This document shows, in pieces, positions 43,493-51,656 of a stretch of DNA of 64,000 nucleotides. Each line of letters begins with the position of its first letter. Position 1 is the stretch's first letter. The DNA is from an uncultured Alphaproteobacteria bacterium (lineage in GTDB: Bacteria; Pseudomonadota; Alphaproteobacteria; Geminicoccales; Geminicoccaceae): positions 48,176-112,175 of the forward strand of contig CALKJU010000039.1 in NCBI GenBank assembly GCA_937995535.1. Direction: 5' to 3'. The translations under genes and the position numbers were made by a program. The notes under the pieces were generated by a model. That model had not been told where the DNA came from, made no database searches, and saw nothing but the letters and a program-made list of their open reading frames with translations.

Positions 43493-45004
43493 TCACGCGA
43501 CGTCCTCTGGCAGCGGCTGGGCCTCCGCAGCGGCCAGAACAGTGCCCAGGCGGTCCGGCAGATCATCCGCGATCAGGCCCGCCCTTCCCTGCGCCGCGGC
43601 AGCGTGGAGCCAGGTCGCGGCGCATGCGGCCTCGTACACCGGCATCCGCTGGGCTGCGAGGCCCAGCACGATCCCCGCCAGGACGTCACCGGTACCCGCC
43701 GTCGCCAGCGCGGCCGGCGCGAGCGGTTGGATCGACGCCCGCCCGTCGGGTGCCGCAACGACCGTGTCCGCGCCCTTCAACAGGACCACGCAGCCGGCCT
43801 GCGCCGCCGCGGCGCGGGCCCGCGTCAAGCGATCGCCTGTGAAGGAGAAAAGGCGCGCGAACTCTCCGTCATGCGGCGTCATCACGCATCGCTCATGTAG
43901 TTTTGGTCGACTGGCGACAGGCGCCGCGGCGATGCTGGTCAAGGCGTCCGCGTCCAGGACGGTGGTGCCCGGTCGGCTCACCGCGCACGCGACAGCGTCG
44001 AGCGTGCGATCGCCGACGCCCGCGGCCGGTCCGATCAGCACCGCGCTGATGCGATCGTCAGCGAGCAGCCGACCAAGCGCGCCGCGATCGTCCACCACTC
44101 TCGTCATCACGGCCGCCGTGGTGGCAGCGTAGCTTGCGACGGCGTCGGGCGCGCACGCAACAGTGACGAGGCCGGCACCGCTGCGCAGCGCGGCGCGCGC
44201 CGCAAGGCGGCACGCGCCTGTGGCGTGGCTCGGCCCGCCCACCACGACCGCGTGCCCATGAGTGTATTTGTGCGATGTCGTCGTGCGGGTCGGCAGACGA
44301 GACCGCCACCGGGCCGGCGCGTTGACGCGCAGACCGACATCGTGTTGGCCGACGATCTGGTCGGCGATACCGATGTCCGCGACGACGAGCTGTCCGACCA
44401 GCTCACGTCCTGGCAGCAGGACATGGCCCGGCCGGGCACGGCAGAACGTCACCGTCACCGCCGCTCGGGCGGCGGCACCACGAACGGCACCCGAGCCGGC
44501 GTCGACCCCGGACGGCACGTCCACGGCGATGATCGGCCGGCCCGTGGCGGCCATCGCCCGCACCAGCGCCTGCGCCGGTCCGTCGAGATCGCGCGCGAGA
44601 CCGCTGCCGAAGAGCGCGTCGACAAGCAGACCCGCTGTGCCGAGGTCCGTATCGGCGCGCTCGATGGGTCCCGACCACGTCGACCGGGCCCACGCCGCGT
44701 CGCCCCTCAATTCGAGGGGGTCGACAAGGGACAGGACGCGGACCGGCCAGCCGGCCTCGGCGAGGACCCGCGCCGCGACGTAGCCATCACCGCCGTTGTT
44801 GCCTGGTCCGCACAGGACGGTCACCGGCTGCGGCGGAACTTGCCCGGTGATGACGCGGGCGACAGCGCGCCCGGCCCGTTCCATGAGCGTCGTGCCGGGC
44901 GTCCCAGCGGCGATCGCGGCCCGGTCCACCGCACCCATCACGTTCGGGGGCAGGAGAATGCCGTCGCCGCCATCCCACCACCCGGCCAGCGGCAGGCCAC
45001 TCAC
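43493..45004 (-). CDS. nnr: Bifunctional ADP-dependent NAD(P)H-hydrate dehydratase/NAD(P)H-hydrate epimerase
   Basis: 503 residues from GTG 45004 (GTGA overlap with the TerB-like gene). Repairs hydrated NAD(P)H. The N-terminal epimerase domain has TVLCGPGNNGGDGYVAARVL near residue 62 and VDALFGSGLARDLDGPAQ near 130; the C-terminal dehydratase domain has GHAVVVGGPSHATGACRLAA near 255, MTPHDGEFARLF near 380 and the ATP/anion motif ATAGTGDVLAGIVLG near 445. Both halves look complete. Confidence 0.93.
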   Translation of the reverse strand: MSGLPLAGWWDGGDGILLPPNVMGAVDRAAIAAGTPGTTLMERAGRAVARVITGQVPPQPVTVLCGPGNNGGDGYVAARVLAEAGWPVRVLSLVDPLELRGDAAWARSTWSGPIERADTDLGTAGLLVDALFGSGLARDLDGPAQALVRAMAATGRPIIAVDVPSGVDAGSGAVRGAAARAAVTVTFCRARPGHVLLPGRELVGQLVVADIGIADQIVGQHDVGLRVNAPARWRSRLPTRTTTSHKYTHGHAVVVGGPSHATGACRLAARAALRSGAGLVTVACAPDAVASYAATTAAVMTRVVDDRGALGRLLADDRISAVLIGPAAGVGDRTLDAVACAVSRPGTTVLDADALTSIAAAPVASRPKLHERCVMTPHDGEFARLFSFTGDRLTRARAAAAQAGCVVLLKGADTVVAAPDGRASIQPLAPAALATAGTGDVLAGIVLGLAAQRMPVYEAACAATWLHAAAAQGRAGLIADDLPDRLGTVLAAAEAQPLPEDVA

Positions 45005-45414
45005 CCCCGGCGAAACCGCGCGCGGGCGCCGCGCTCAATCGCCGCCGACACCAGAGGATCGAGCTGGAGTTTGTAGCGAAGCAGCTCCAGCAGGCGCAGT
45101 TCGTCCTGGGACGCCGAGCCGTCCGCCGCGGCCACGTCGCACGCCAGCGCGTAGGCCGTCTCGCGCAGGGATAGGGGTAACGCCGCAGCGATCAGATCGG
45201 TGGCGACGTCCAGCCCGTCCTCCCGGCGCAGCAGTTCGATGCACTGCTGACCCAGAGCCTGGATCCGGTCCGTGTCGAAGGTCTCGAACACGGGCAGCGT
45301 CCGGACCAAGCGGGTCATCATGGCGACCTCGGCGTCGGTGATCCGACCCTCCGCTGCTGAGACCAGGACCATTGTGTAGATCAGCGCCGAGTGCCGGTCG
45401 ACCGCGTCGTCCAT
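45001..45414 (-). CDS. TerB-family (tellurite-resistance-like) protein
   Basis: 137 residues from ATG 45414 (MDDAVDRHSALIYTMVLVSA); a longer frame to 45513 lacks a reason. All-alpha TerB fold with two acidic repeat units: SAAEGRITDAEVAMM near residue 18 and VAAADGSASQDELRLLELL near 95, both with the D-G-x-h-x3-E metal-binding pattern. Coupled to nnr by a GTGA overlap. Family members are poorly understood; a direct tellurite role is not implied. Confidence 0.78.
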   Translation of the reverse strand: MDDAVDRHSALIYTMVLVSAAEGRITDAEVAMMTRLVRTLPVFETFDTDRIQALGQQCIELLRREDGLDVATDLIAAALPLSLRETAYALACDVAAADGSASQDELRLLELLRYKLQLDPLVSAAIERGARARFRRG

Positions 45415-45501
45415 GAGGTCAGTCCAGTTCCGTAACGGGGTTGCCGACCGTTGTGCAGGATCGTTAGAGAGCCGCGGGCCACAGGAGCCGGCCGCCACCG
45501 C

Positions 45502-46416
45502 ATGTCCCTGCACGTCCTACCGGAGGTTGCTGCGGCTCTCGCCGCCGGCCGTCCCGTCGTCGCTCTCGAAACGACGCTGATCTGCCACGGGATCCCGCGC
45601 CCGCGCAACCGCGTGCTCGCGACCGCAATCGAGGCCGCCGTCCGGACGGGCGGTGCCGTACCTGCCACCATCGCCGTCGTCGACGGCAAGCTGCGGGTCG
45701 GCCTGTCGCCCGAGGAGCTCGTCGCCCTCGCCGACCGGTCGGACGTCAGGAAGGCGTCGACGGCCGACCTTGCCCTGGCGTTGGCGACCGGCCGCTGCGC
45801 TGCAACCACCGTGGCGAGCACGATCTTCACCGCCTCGATGGCGGGGATCCCGGTCATGGCAACGGGCGGCCTAGGTGGCGTGCACCGTGGCGCCGAGACG
45901 ACGATGGACGTCTCCGCCGACCTGCGTGAGCTGGCGCGGTCCCGGCTCGCGGTGGTGTGCAGCGGCGCCAAGTCGATCCTGGACCTGCCACGGACGGTGG
46001 AGGCTCTGGAAACCCATGGCGTGACACTGCTGGGGCTCGATACCGACGAACTCCCGGCGTTCTACAGCCGCTCCAGCGGATTGCGCATCCCATCGGTGGA
46101 CGGCGTTGCCGGCGCCGCCGCCGTTGTGCGCCGCCAGATCGAACTCGGTTGGCCGAGCGCCGTCATCCTGGCTGTCCCACCGCCCGACGATCTCGCGCTT
46201 GCTCCGGACGAGGTGGATGACCTCGTCGCGGCGGCCTTGGCGGCTGCCCGCGCAGCCGGGATCGGCGGCAAGGACACGACACCTTTCATGCTCGCTCATA
46301 TGGCCCGGGCGAGCAGCGGGCGGACGACCGACCTCAACGAGGCGTTGGTGCTGAGAAACGCCGCCGTGGCGGCGGCGCTTGCCGTCGAGCTCGCGAGGCC
46401 CCCGGACTCGCGCTAA
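45502..46416 (+). CDS. psuG: Pseudouridine-5'-phosphate glycosidase
   Basis: 304 residues from ATG 45502 (MSLHVLPEVAAALAAGRPVVALE). Reversibly splits pseudouridine 5'-phosphate into uracil and ribose-5-phosphate. Family blocks: VALETTLICHGIPRPRN near residue 18, TATVAST-like CAATTVASTIFTASMAGIPV with GGLGGVHRGAETTMDVSADL near 120, SGAKSILDLPRTVEALETHGV near 150 and GGKDTTPFMLAHM near 256. No psuK kinase is next to it, unlike the usual pair. Divergent from the terB-nnr unit. Confidence 0.92.
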   Translation: MSLHVLPEVAAALAAGRPVVALETTLICHGIPRPRNRVLATAIEAAVRTGGAVPATIAVVDGKLRVGLSPEELVALADRSDVRKASTADLALALATGRCAATTVASTIFTASMAGIPVMATGGLGGVHRGAETTMDVSADLRELARSRLAVVCSGAKSILDLPRTVEALETHGVTLLGLDTDELPAFYSRSSGLRIPSVDGVAGAAAVVRRQIELGWPSAVILAVPPPDDLALAPDEVDDLVAAALAAARAAGIGGKDTTPFMLAHMARASSGRTTDLNEALVLRNAAVAAALAVELARPPDSR

Positions 46417-46437
46417 CCGAATATTTCTCTTGACCTT

Positions 46438-46454
46438 TTCGCGTGCTACGCGAA
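46438..46454. promoter_or_regulatory. Perfect 7-bp inverted repeat over the REC-HPt start
   Basis: TTCGCGT-GCT-ACGCGAA, 22 bp after psuG and overlapping the first possible GTG of the next gene. A -35-like TTGACC sits just before it at 46430. It may be an operator, or a hairpin that limits translation if the GTG at 46443 is the true start. Confidence 0.4.
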
Positions 46455-47264
46455 GTGTCCACGACCGTGAGCAGGGCCGGCTGTGATCTGGAGGGACGTG
46501 GCGCGCGGTCGCCAAGCCTCGCGCGGCGCGTGCTCATCGTCGGCGATCCACCGCTCGGGCGTGGCCTGCTGCGGACGATGCTGACGCGCCTCGACTACGC
46601 GGTCGCCTGGGCCGGAGAGGCGCGCGAGTGCGAGCGGCTCATGGCGCAACACGCCTTCCGTCTGGCACTCGTCGCGCTACAGCTTCCGGACAGCCCTGGA
46701 CTGGTCCTGGCGCGGCGCCTCGTCGAGCGGCGCGAACGCCTGGGCGGACCGGCAATCGTACTGTTCGGCGAGGCCTGGGACGATGCAGCGGTGCGCCAGG
46801 AGTGCCGCCAAGCCGGCGTCGACGCCTTCCTTCAGAAGCCCATCTCATTCACGCGACTCGTCGCCATGCTGCGCGACCTGACGCGAACGGAGGCGCCGAT
46901 GAGCCCACCGCCACCGTTGGCGAGCAACGTGACCGACGAGATCGACGTGGCTCGCCTCATGACCTTCACGCAGGGCGACGCGCAGCTGGAGCGGGAGCTC
47001 GGCGCCCTGTTCATCGCCACAGCCGAGGGCCACCTTCGCGAGATGGAGCTGGCCCTCCAGGGCAAGGCGGGCTGGGCCACGACGGCGCATGCACTCAAGG
47101 GGGCCAGCGCCAACATCGGTGCTGTGCACCTCGCAAGCCTGGCGGCGGAGGCCGAGCGCTGCGCGCCGAGCGCCGACATGGTGGCCCGCCTGCACGGCGC
47201 GCTGGCGCGGGCGCGCGCGTTCTTCGAGCGGGACGTGGAGCGAGCCGGCACATCGCGCAGATAG
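46443..47264 (+). CDS. Receiver-HPt protein with non-canonical receiver
   Basis: 273 residues as drawn; GTG 46455, 46467 and 46527 are alternative starts, and the receiver itself begins at RRVLIVGDPP near residue 28. The receiver retains one N-terminal acidic residue (VGD) and the Lys of FLQKPISF, but the phospho-acceptor position is Ala (LALVALQLPDSPG, where LVDLQMP is expected). The C-terminal HPt domain keeps the phospho-His in TTAHALKGASANIGA near 222. It could be an HPt relay protein with a regulatory pseudo-receiver. Partner kinase not in the window. Confidence 0.78.
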   Translation: MLREVSTTVSRAGCDLEGRGARSPSLARRVLIVGDPPLGRGLLRTMLTRLDYAVAWAGEARECERLMAQHAFRLALVALQLPDSPGLVLARRLVERRERLGGPAIVLFGEAWDDAAVRQECRQAGVDAFLQKPISFTRLVAMLRDLTRTEAPMSPPPPLASNVTDEIDVARLMTFTQGDAQLERELGALFIATAEGHLREMELALQGKAGWATTAHALKGASANIGAVHLASLAAEAERCAPSADMVARLHGALARARAFFERDVERAGTSRR

Positions 47265-47361
47265 CGGCGGCAGTTCCCCGGGCGGGGAGCCCGCTCGCGG
47301 TCACGACCGTTGGATAGGCGCAACAGTTGCCTACGGTGCTACCACCTACCCGCGAAGCTCC

Positions 47362-47390
47362 TTGATTGCCCACCTACCCTGGCTTGTTAT
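47362..47390 (+). promoter_or_regulatory. Sigma-70-type promoter candidate for the OmpA-like lipoprotein
   Basis: TTGATT (47362-47367), 17-bp spacer, TGTTAT (47385-47390). It lies in the 217-bp gap after the REC-HPt gene and would leave a leader of about 85 nt before the ATG at 47482. Nothing else is visible in that gap. Confidence 0.5.
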
Positions 47391-47481
47391 CCGAGCGCCG
47401 CATGCCGCAGCGACGACGCCCTGGGGATCGCCGGTCGGGGCCCTTACGAGTTCATGCGCTGCCGCACGCCTGGAGTGGACC

Positions 47482-48339
47482 ATGCGCCTCGGTGCTCGCC
47501 TGCTCATGCTTGTCGCGCTCGCGGGTGCCGCGGGGGGGTGCGTCGGGCTCGATCCCAATCCGAGCGACGATCTCGACCTCCTCGCGGTCGACATCGAGGC
47601 GGCGCGGGCCATGGCGCCACACGGGCCGCCCTTCGGCATCGCGCTCAAGGACGGCTACTTCAAGCTCTCCGACTATGACGCCGCGGCAGGCGACCCCGCC
47701 GACTCGATCCATTTCGCGCGCAAGGCCGTCGCCAGCGCCAAGGCCTTCAACGTCCAGCCCGACATGGTCGGGCTCCGCCGCCTCGGCGGCGACGCGGTCA
47801 GCGAGCTCGAGGCCGCCCGCAGCCGACTGATGGCGGCACTCGAGGCGAACGGCCGCACCACGCTTCCCGCCGAGGCGGCCCGGGCACAGGTCGCGTTCGA
47901 TTGCTGGCTCGAGGCCGTCGAGGCCAAGGACCAACCTCGCATCGACCTCTGCAAGACGACGTTCGAGGACGCGATCGGCAAGGTCGAGGCGGCACTGCAG
48001 CCCGGCGTCGAGGACATCTATCTCGTGTTCTTCGCCTGGGACCGCGCCGATCTCACGCCGGCCACCGAGCAGGTCCTGGACGGAGTGGCGAAGGCGGCGC
48101 TCGAAGGCAGGCGGCAACGGATCCTCGTCGAAGGCCACGCCGACCGCTCCGGCTCGGAGAGTTACAATCTCGCCTTGTCGCAGCGGCGTGCCGAAGCCGT
48201 CGCCGCGGCGCTGCGTGCCCGCGGCGTGCCGGGCGACACCATGTCGCTCCAGGCATTCGGCGAGACCCGCCCGCGGGTGCCGACGGCCGACGGCGTCCGC
48301 GAGCCACAGAACCGTCGCGTCGAGATCCTGTTCCGCTGA
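47482..48339 (+). CDS. OmpA/MotB-family outer-membrane lipoprotein
   Basis: 285 residues from ATG 47482. Lipoprotein signal: MRLGARLLMLVALAGAAGGC with lipobox Cys at about residue 20. A helical region of about 130 residues follows, then a C-terminal peptidoglycan-binding OmpA domain: YLVFFAWDRADLTPATEQVL, LVEGHADRSGSESYNLALSQRRAEAV (the NxxLSxxRA motif) and ETRPRVPTADGVREPQNRRVEI. It likely tethers the outer membrane to the cell wall. Convergent with moaA. Confidence 0.88.
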   Translation: MRLGARLLMLVALAGAAGGCVGLDPNPSDDLDLLAVDIEAARAMAPHGPPFGIALKDGYFKLSDYDAAAGDPADSIHFARKAVASAKAFNVQPDMVGLRRLGGDAVSELEAARSRLMAALEANGRTTLPAEAARAQVAFDCWLEAVEAKDQPRIDLCKTTFEDAIGKVEAALQPGVEDIYLVFFAWDRADLTPATEQVLDGVAKAALEGRRQRILVEGHADRSGSESYNLALSQRRAEAVAAALRARGVPGDTMSLQAFGETRPRVPTADGVREPQNRRVEILFR

Positions 48340-48347
48340 GCGCGCGC

Positions 48348-49394
48348 TCAGCCGCCGGTCACGCTCATGTGCCGGCGCACTGCCGGACGGCGACGGCGGC
48401 GGTCGATGACGAAGTCGTGGCCCTTCGGCTTGCGTGCGATCCCCTCCAGGATCGCCTCCCGGACCAGCTCGTTCCCTTCCGACGCACGCAGTGGTGCGCG
48501 CAGATCCACCGCATCCTCCTGGCCCAGGCACATGTACATCGTCCCGGTGCACGTTACCCGCACACGGTTGCAGGACTCGCAGAAGTTGTGCGTGAGCGGG
48601 GTGATGAAGCCGAGCCGTCCGCCCGTCTCGGCGACACGCACGTAGCGCGCCGGACCACCGGTTCGGTACGGGATATCTTCGAGTGTCCAACGCTCGGCCA
48701 GTCGGGCGCGGACCAACGACAGCGGCAGGTACTGATCGGTCCGGTCCGCGTCGATCTCACCCAAGGGCATGGTCTCGATGAGCGTCAAATCGAAGCCCTC
48801 CGCGCCACACCACGCGATCAGGCGGTCGAACTCGTCCTCGTTGAAGCCCTTGAGTGCCACCGTGTTGATCTTGATGGCGAGACCGCCGGCCTTGGCCGCA
48901 GCGATACCCTCCATGACCTTGTCGAGCCGCCCCCAACGGGTGACGGCGCGGAAACGCTCCGGATCGAGGGTGTCGACCGACACGTTGAGCCGGCGAACGC
49001 CGGCGTCGACCAGCTCGGACACGAAACGCGCAAGCTGGCTGCCGTTCGTGGTGAGGGTCAGCTCGTCCAGCGCGCCACTGCGAACGTGCCGTCCGAGCTG
49101 GCGGATCAGCCACACGACATTGCGACGAACCAGCGGCTCGCCGCCGGTCAGCCGGATCTTGCGCACGCCGAGATCGACGAACACGGCGCACAGGCGGTCG
49201 AGCTCCTCCAGGGAGAGCAGGTCCGCCTTCGGCAGGAACGTCATGTCCTCCGCCATGCAGTAGACACAGCGGAAATCGCACCGGTCGGTGACCGAGACCC
49301 GCACATAGGTGATGGTCCGACCAAACGCATCGAGCATCCGCGACCGAGCCTCCGGACGTTTGGGCCGCGCGCCGCGCTTCCCTTTCCGCGCCAT
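48348..49394 (-). CDS. moaA: GTP 3',8-cyclase (molybdenum cofactor synthesis)
   Basis: 348 residues. Radical-SAM enzyme making 3',8-cH2GTP. N-terminal CDFRCVYC (C-x3-C-x2-C, near residue 38) binds the SAM [4Fe-4S] cluster; [12 protein letters not shown] is the SAM GGEP motif; C-terminal cluster Cys lie in [15 protein letters not shown] near 280; the protein ends in the required double Gly (MSVTGG). The N-terminal 19 residues are basic and may be an over-long start; ATG at residue 20 is an alternative. Confidence 0.95.
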   Translation of the reverse strand: MARKGKRGARPKRPEARSRMLDAFGRTITYVRVSVTDRCDFRCVYCMAEDMTFLPKADLLSLEELDRLCAVFVDLGVRKIRLTGGEPLVRRNVVWLIRQLGRHVRSGALDELTLTTNGSQLARFVSELVDAGVRRLNVSVDTLDPERFRAVTRWGRLDKVMEGIAAAKAGGLAIKINTVALKGFNEDEFDRLIAWCGAEGFDLTLIETMPLGEIDADRTDQYLPLSLVRARLAERWTLEDIPYRTGGPARYVRVAETGGRLGFITPLTHNFCESCNRVRVTCTGTMYMCLGQEDAVDLRAPLRASEGNELVREAILEGIARKPKGHDFVIDRRRRRPAVRRHMSVTGG

Positions 49395-49468
49395 ATAGCC
49401 TCGGCATTGACAGCCGTCGACGCCTCGTCTCCCCTCGCGCCTCGCGCTCAGCGTCCGGGTAGGTTTCG

Positions 49469-50224
49469 ATGCGCCTTGCCTTCGTCGCGGCGGATACCAA
49501 CGAGGCGCGCAGCGCGCTGGCCGAGCTGACGACCCGCTACGGCAACGCGGTGCCTGAGGAGGCAGAAGTCGTCATCGCCCTTGGCGGCGACGGCTTCATG
49601 CTCGAGACGCTGCACGGGGCGATCGACCGCGGAACGCCGATCTACGGTATGAACCTGGGCACGGTCGGCTTCCTGCTCAACGCCTATGCCACGGACCGGC
49701 TGCCCGAGCGGATCGCGGCGGCGACACCGGTTGACCTGCACCCGCTACGAATGCGCGCCCAGGTCGACGGCCATGCCCGCATGGGCCTCGCCATCAACGA
49801 GGTGTCGGTATTCCGCGAGACCCGTCAGGCCGCTGCGCTTCGCATCGAGATCGACGGCGTTGTTCGGATGCCGGAGCTGGTCTGTGACGGTCTGCTCGTC
49901 GCCACGCCCGCCGGCAGCACGGCCTACAATCTCTCGGCGCACGGCCCGATCATTCCGCTCGGCTCGCAGCTCCTTGCTCTGACGCCGATCAGTCCGTTCC
50001 GCCCGCGCCGGTGGCGCGGTGCGCTTCTGCCCAGCCGGGCGCACTTCGCGATCGAGGTGCTCAAGCCGGAGAAGCGTCCCGTCAGCGCGGTCGCCGACTA
50101 CACCGAGATCCGCGACGTCTCCCGGGTCGAGATCTGGGAGGACCGCGCGATCTCGCTGCGGCTGCTGTTCGATCCCGAGCACAACCTCGAGGAGCGCATC
50201 CTCAAAGAGCAGTTCGTGCCCTGA
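49469..50224 (+). CDS. nadK: NAD kinase
   Basis: 251 residues, the short form common in alphaproteobacteria. Phosphorylates NAD+ to NADP+. [17 protein letters not shown] near residue 35 is the GGDG ATP motif; [13 protein letters not shown] near 60 and the donor-binding [25 protein letters not shown] near 137 are standard. Convergent with the ruvX-apt frame, with 7 bp between stops. Confidence 0.94.
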   Translation: MRLAFVAADTNEARSALAELTTRYGNAVPEEAEVVIALGGDGFMLETLHGAIDRGTPIYGMNLGTVGFLLNAYATDRLPERIAAATPVDLHPLRMRAQVDGHARMGLAINEVSVFRETRQAAALRIEIDGVVRMPELVCDGLLVATPAGSTAYNLSAHGPIIPLGSQLLALTPISPFRPRRWRGALLPSRAHFAIEVLKPEKRPVSAVADYTEIRDVSRVEIWEDRAISLRLLFDPEHNLEERILKEQFVP

Positions 50225-50231
50225 GAGCGGC

Positions 50232-50747
50232 TCACGCCGGGTAGCGGACCAGCGACACAGCAGGCGCGCCCAGCCGCGCGACCCCGTCGAGGCCTTCGAG
50301 TTCGATGAGGAAGACCGCCCCCACCGGCTCGGCCTGCACCTTGCGCAGGAGTTCGATCGACGCCCGCGCGGTACCGCCGGTGGCGATCAGATCGTCGATC
50401 AACACGACGCGGCCCCCGGGCGGGACGATCCCTTCCGCGACCTGCAGGGTGTCGCTGCCATATTCAAGGTCGTAGGAGTGACTGATCACCGCACCCGGCA
50501 GCTTGCCGACCTTGCGCACCATCACCCAGCCAAGGCCCAGTCGCGCCGCGATCGGCGCGGCGAAGATGAAGCCACGCGACTCGATCCCGGCGAGCAGCGT
50601 CGGTGCGTAGGCCGCGGTGGCGTCGGCCATCCGATCGACCGCCTCGCGCCATGCCGCGGCGTTCGCCAGCAGCGTCGAGATATCGTAGAAGAGGATCCCG
50701 GGCTTCGGGAAATCCGGGATCTGTCGGATGTGCCGCGACAGCTCCAT
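50232..50747 (-). CDS. apt: Adenine phosphoribosyltransferase from internal start
   Basis: 171 residues from ATG 50747, the usual full Apt length, converting adenine and PRPP to AMP. Features: FPKPGILFYDISTLLANAAAW near residue 12, IESRGFIFAAPIAARLGLGW near 60, MVRKVGKLPGAVIS, and the PRPP-binding VVLIDDLIATGGTARAS near 120. AGGAGG lies 9 bp upstream, a strong ribosome site inside the larger RuvX-Apt frame, so separate translation of Apt is very likely. Confidence 0.93.
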   Translation of the reverse strand: MELSRHIRQIPDFPKPGILFYDISTLLANAAAWREAVDRMADATAAYAPTLLAGIESRGFIFAAPIAARLGLGWVMVRKVGKLPGAVISHSYDLEYGSDTLQVAEGIVPPGGRVVLIDDLIATGGTARASIELLRKVQAEPVGAVFLIELEGLDGVARLGAPAVSLVRYPA

Positions 50748-51281
50748 CGGTAAGGGCCTCCTGGTGCGAGCCACGGTCGCGCCGCAACCTGTGTCGGCGC
50801 GGCGCGGTTCTGGCAAGGGCCGAGCGACGGCGCGCAGCGCGTCCTCGAGGATGATCGCGGCAGCGACATGGTCGATCGGCTCGCCGGGACGGACACGCCC
50901 GAAGCGACCCGCGGCGACGGCCTCGGCGGCAGCCTCGGTGGTCAGCCGCTCGTCCTGCAGCAGGACCGGCAGGGGATAGGTCCGGCCGAGCGCCGCGACG
51001 AAGCTCCGGACCCGATCACATGCCGGCCCGGCGCTCGCATCCATGTTGAGCGGCCAGCCGATCACCCAGCCGACTGCGGCACGCTCGACGGCGACGAGCC
51101 GCAGCGTCTCGAGATCCAGCCGCAGACGACGTCTTTCGAGGGTGCGCAATGGGGTAGCGAGGCGGCGTTCCGGATCGCTCGCGGCCAAGCCGAGCCGGCG
51201 TGGCGATACGTCGACTGCGATCAGCGCGCCGCGCCGAGGGAGAATTGCCGCGAACGCGGCGGCATCGGTGAACGGGCGCAG
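50232..51281 (-). CDS. ruvX-apt: RuvX (YqgF) domain fused in frame to adenine phosphoribosyltransferase
   Basis: One uninterrupted frame of 349 residues if it begins at CTG 51281, which has GGGAGGG five bases upstream; GTG 51365 is the only ordinary alternative and has no ribosome site. Residues 20-150 are a RuvX/YqgF resolvase-like domain: ALIAVDVSPRRLGLAASDPE, VIGWPLNMDASAG, DERLTTEAA and PIDHVAAAIILEDAL, with the acidic residues expected for activity. After an Arg/Pro linker the complete Apt sequence follows from MELSRHIRQIPDFPKPG. No stop codon separates them. Whether the cell makes the fusion, RuvX with readthrough, or both is not decided. Confidence 0.72.
   Translation of the reverse strand: MRPFTDAAAFAAILPRRGALIAVDVSPRRLGLAASDPERRLATPLRTLERRRLRLDLETLRLVAVERAAVGWVIGWPLNMDASAGPACDRVRSFVAALGRTYPLPVLLQDERLTTEAAAEAVAAGRFGRVRPGEPIDHVAAAIILEDALRAVARPLPEPRRADTGCGATVARTRRPLPMELSRHIRQIPDFPKPGILFYDISTLLANAAAWREAVDRMADATAAYAPTLLAGIESRGFIFAAPIAARLGLGWVMVRKVGKLPGAVISHSYDLEYGSDTLQVAEGIVPPGGRVVLIDDLIATGGTARASIELLRKVQAEPVGAVFLIELEGLDGVARLGAPAVSLVRYPA
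50757..50762 (-). promoter_or_regulatory. Internal ribosome binding site of apt within the ruvX frame
   Basis: AGGAGG on the minus strand, 9 bp before ATG 50747. It decides that Apt can be made as a free protein even though the ruvX frame reads into it without a stop. Confidence 0.7.
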
Positions 51282-51368
51282 GGTTGCCCTCCCGGCACGG
51301 GCTGGATAGGGTCCGCACCGTTCTTTCAGGCCGCACGGTCTTTCGCAATCCGTACGAGGTTCCACGCG

Positions 51369-51656
51369 ATGTCGATCGACCAGGCAACCGTCGCCCGGAT
51401 CGCGGCGCTGGCACGGATCCGGCTGACTGACGCACAGCGCGAGGCGGCGGCCGTCGAGCTGTCGCGGATCCTCGACTGGGTGGCGCAGCTCGACGAGGTC
51501 GACACGAGCGCCGTCGAGCCGCTGCGCAGCGTCATGCCGATCAGCCCGACCCTGCGCGAGGACATCGTCAGCGACGGCGGCCGACCGGAGGACGTGCTGC
51601 GCAACGCACCGCAGAGGAGCGGGGACTATTTCGTCGTTCCGAAGGTCGTCGAATGA
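51369..51656 (+). CDS. gatC: Aspartyl/glutamyl-tRNA(Asn/Gln) amidotransferase subunit C
   Basis: 95 residues, smallest subunit of GatCAB, which converts Glu-tRNA(Gln) and/or Asp-tRNA(Asn). Typical start [20 protein letters not shown], central [21 protein letters not shown] and C-terminal [19 protein letters not shown]. Ends in an ATGA overlap with gatA. Divergent from ruvX-apt, whose longest possible start at GTG 51365 is 4 bp from the gatC ATG. Confidence 0.96.
   Translation: MSIDQATVARIAALARIRLTDAQREAAAVELSRILDWVAQLDEVDTSAVEPLRSVMPISPTLREDIVSDGGRPEDVLRNAPQRSGDYFVVPKVVE

Noticed and set aside
49395..49468. Molybdenum-cofactor riboswitch before moaA
   Set aside because: Only 74 bp are available and no Moco-type helix pattern was found.
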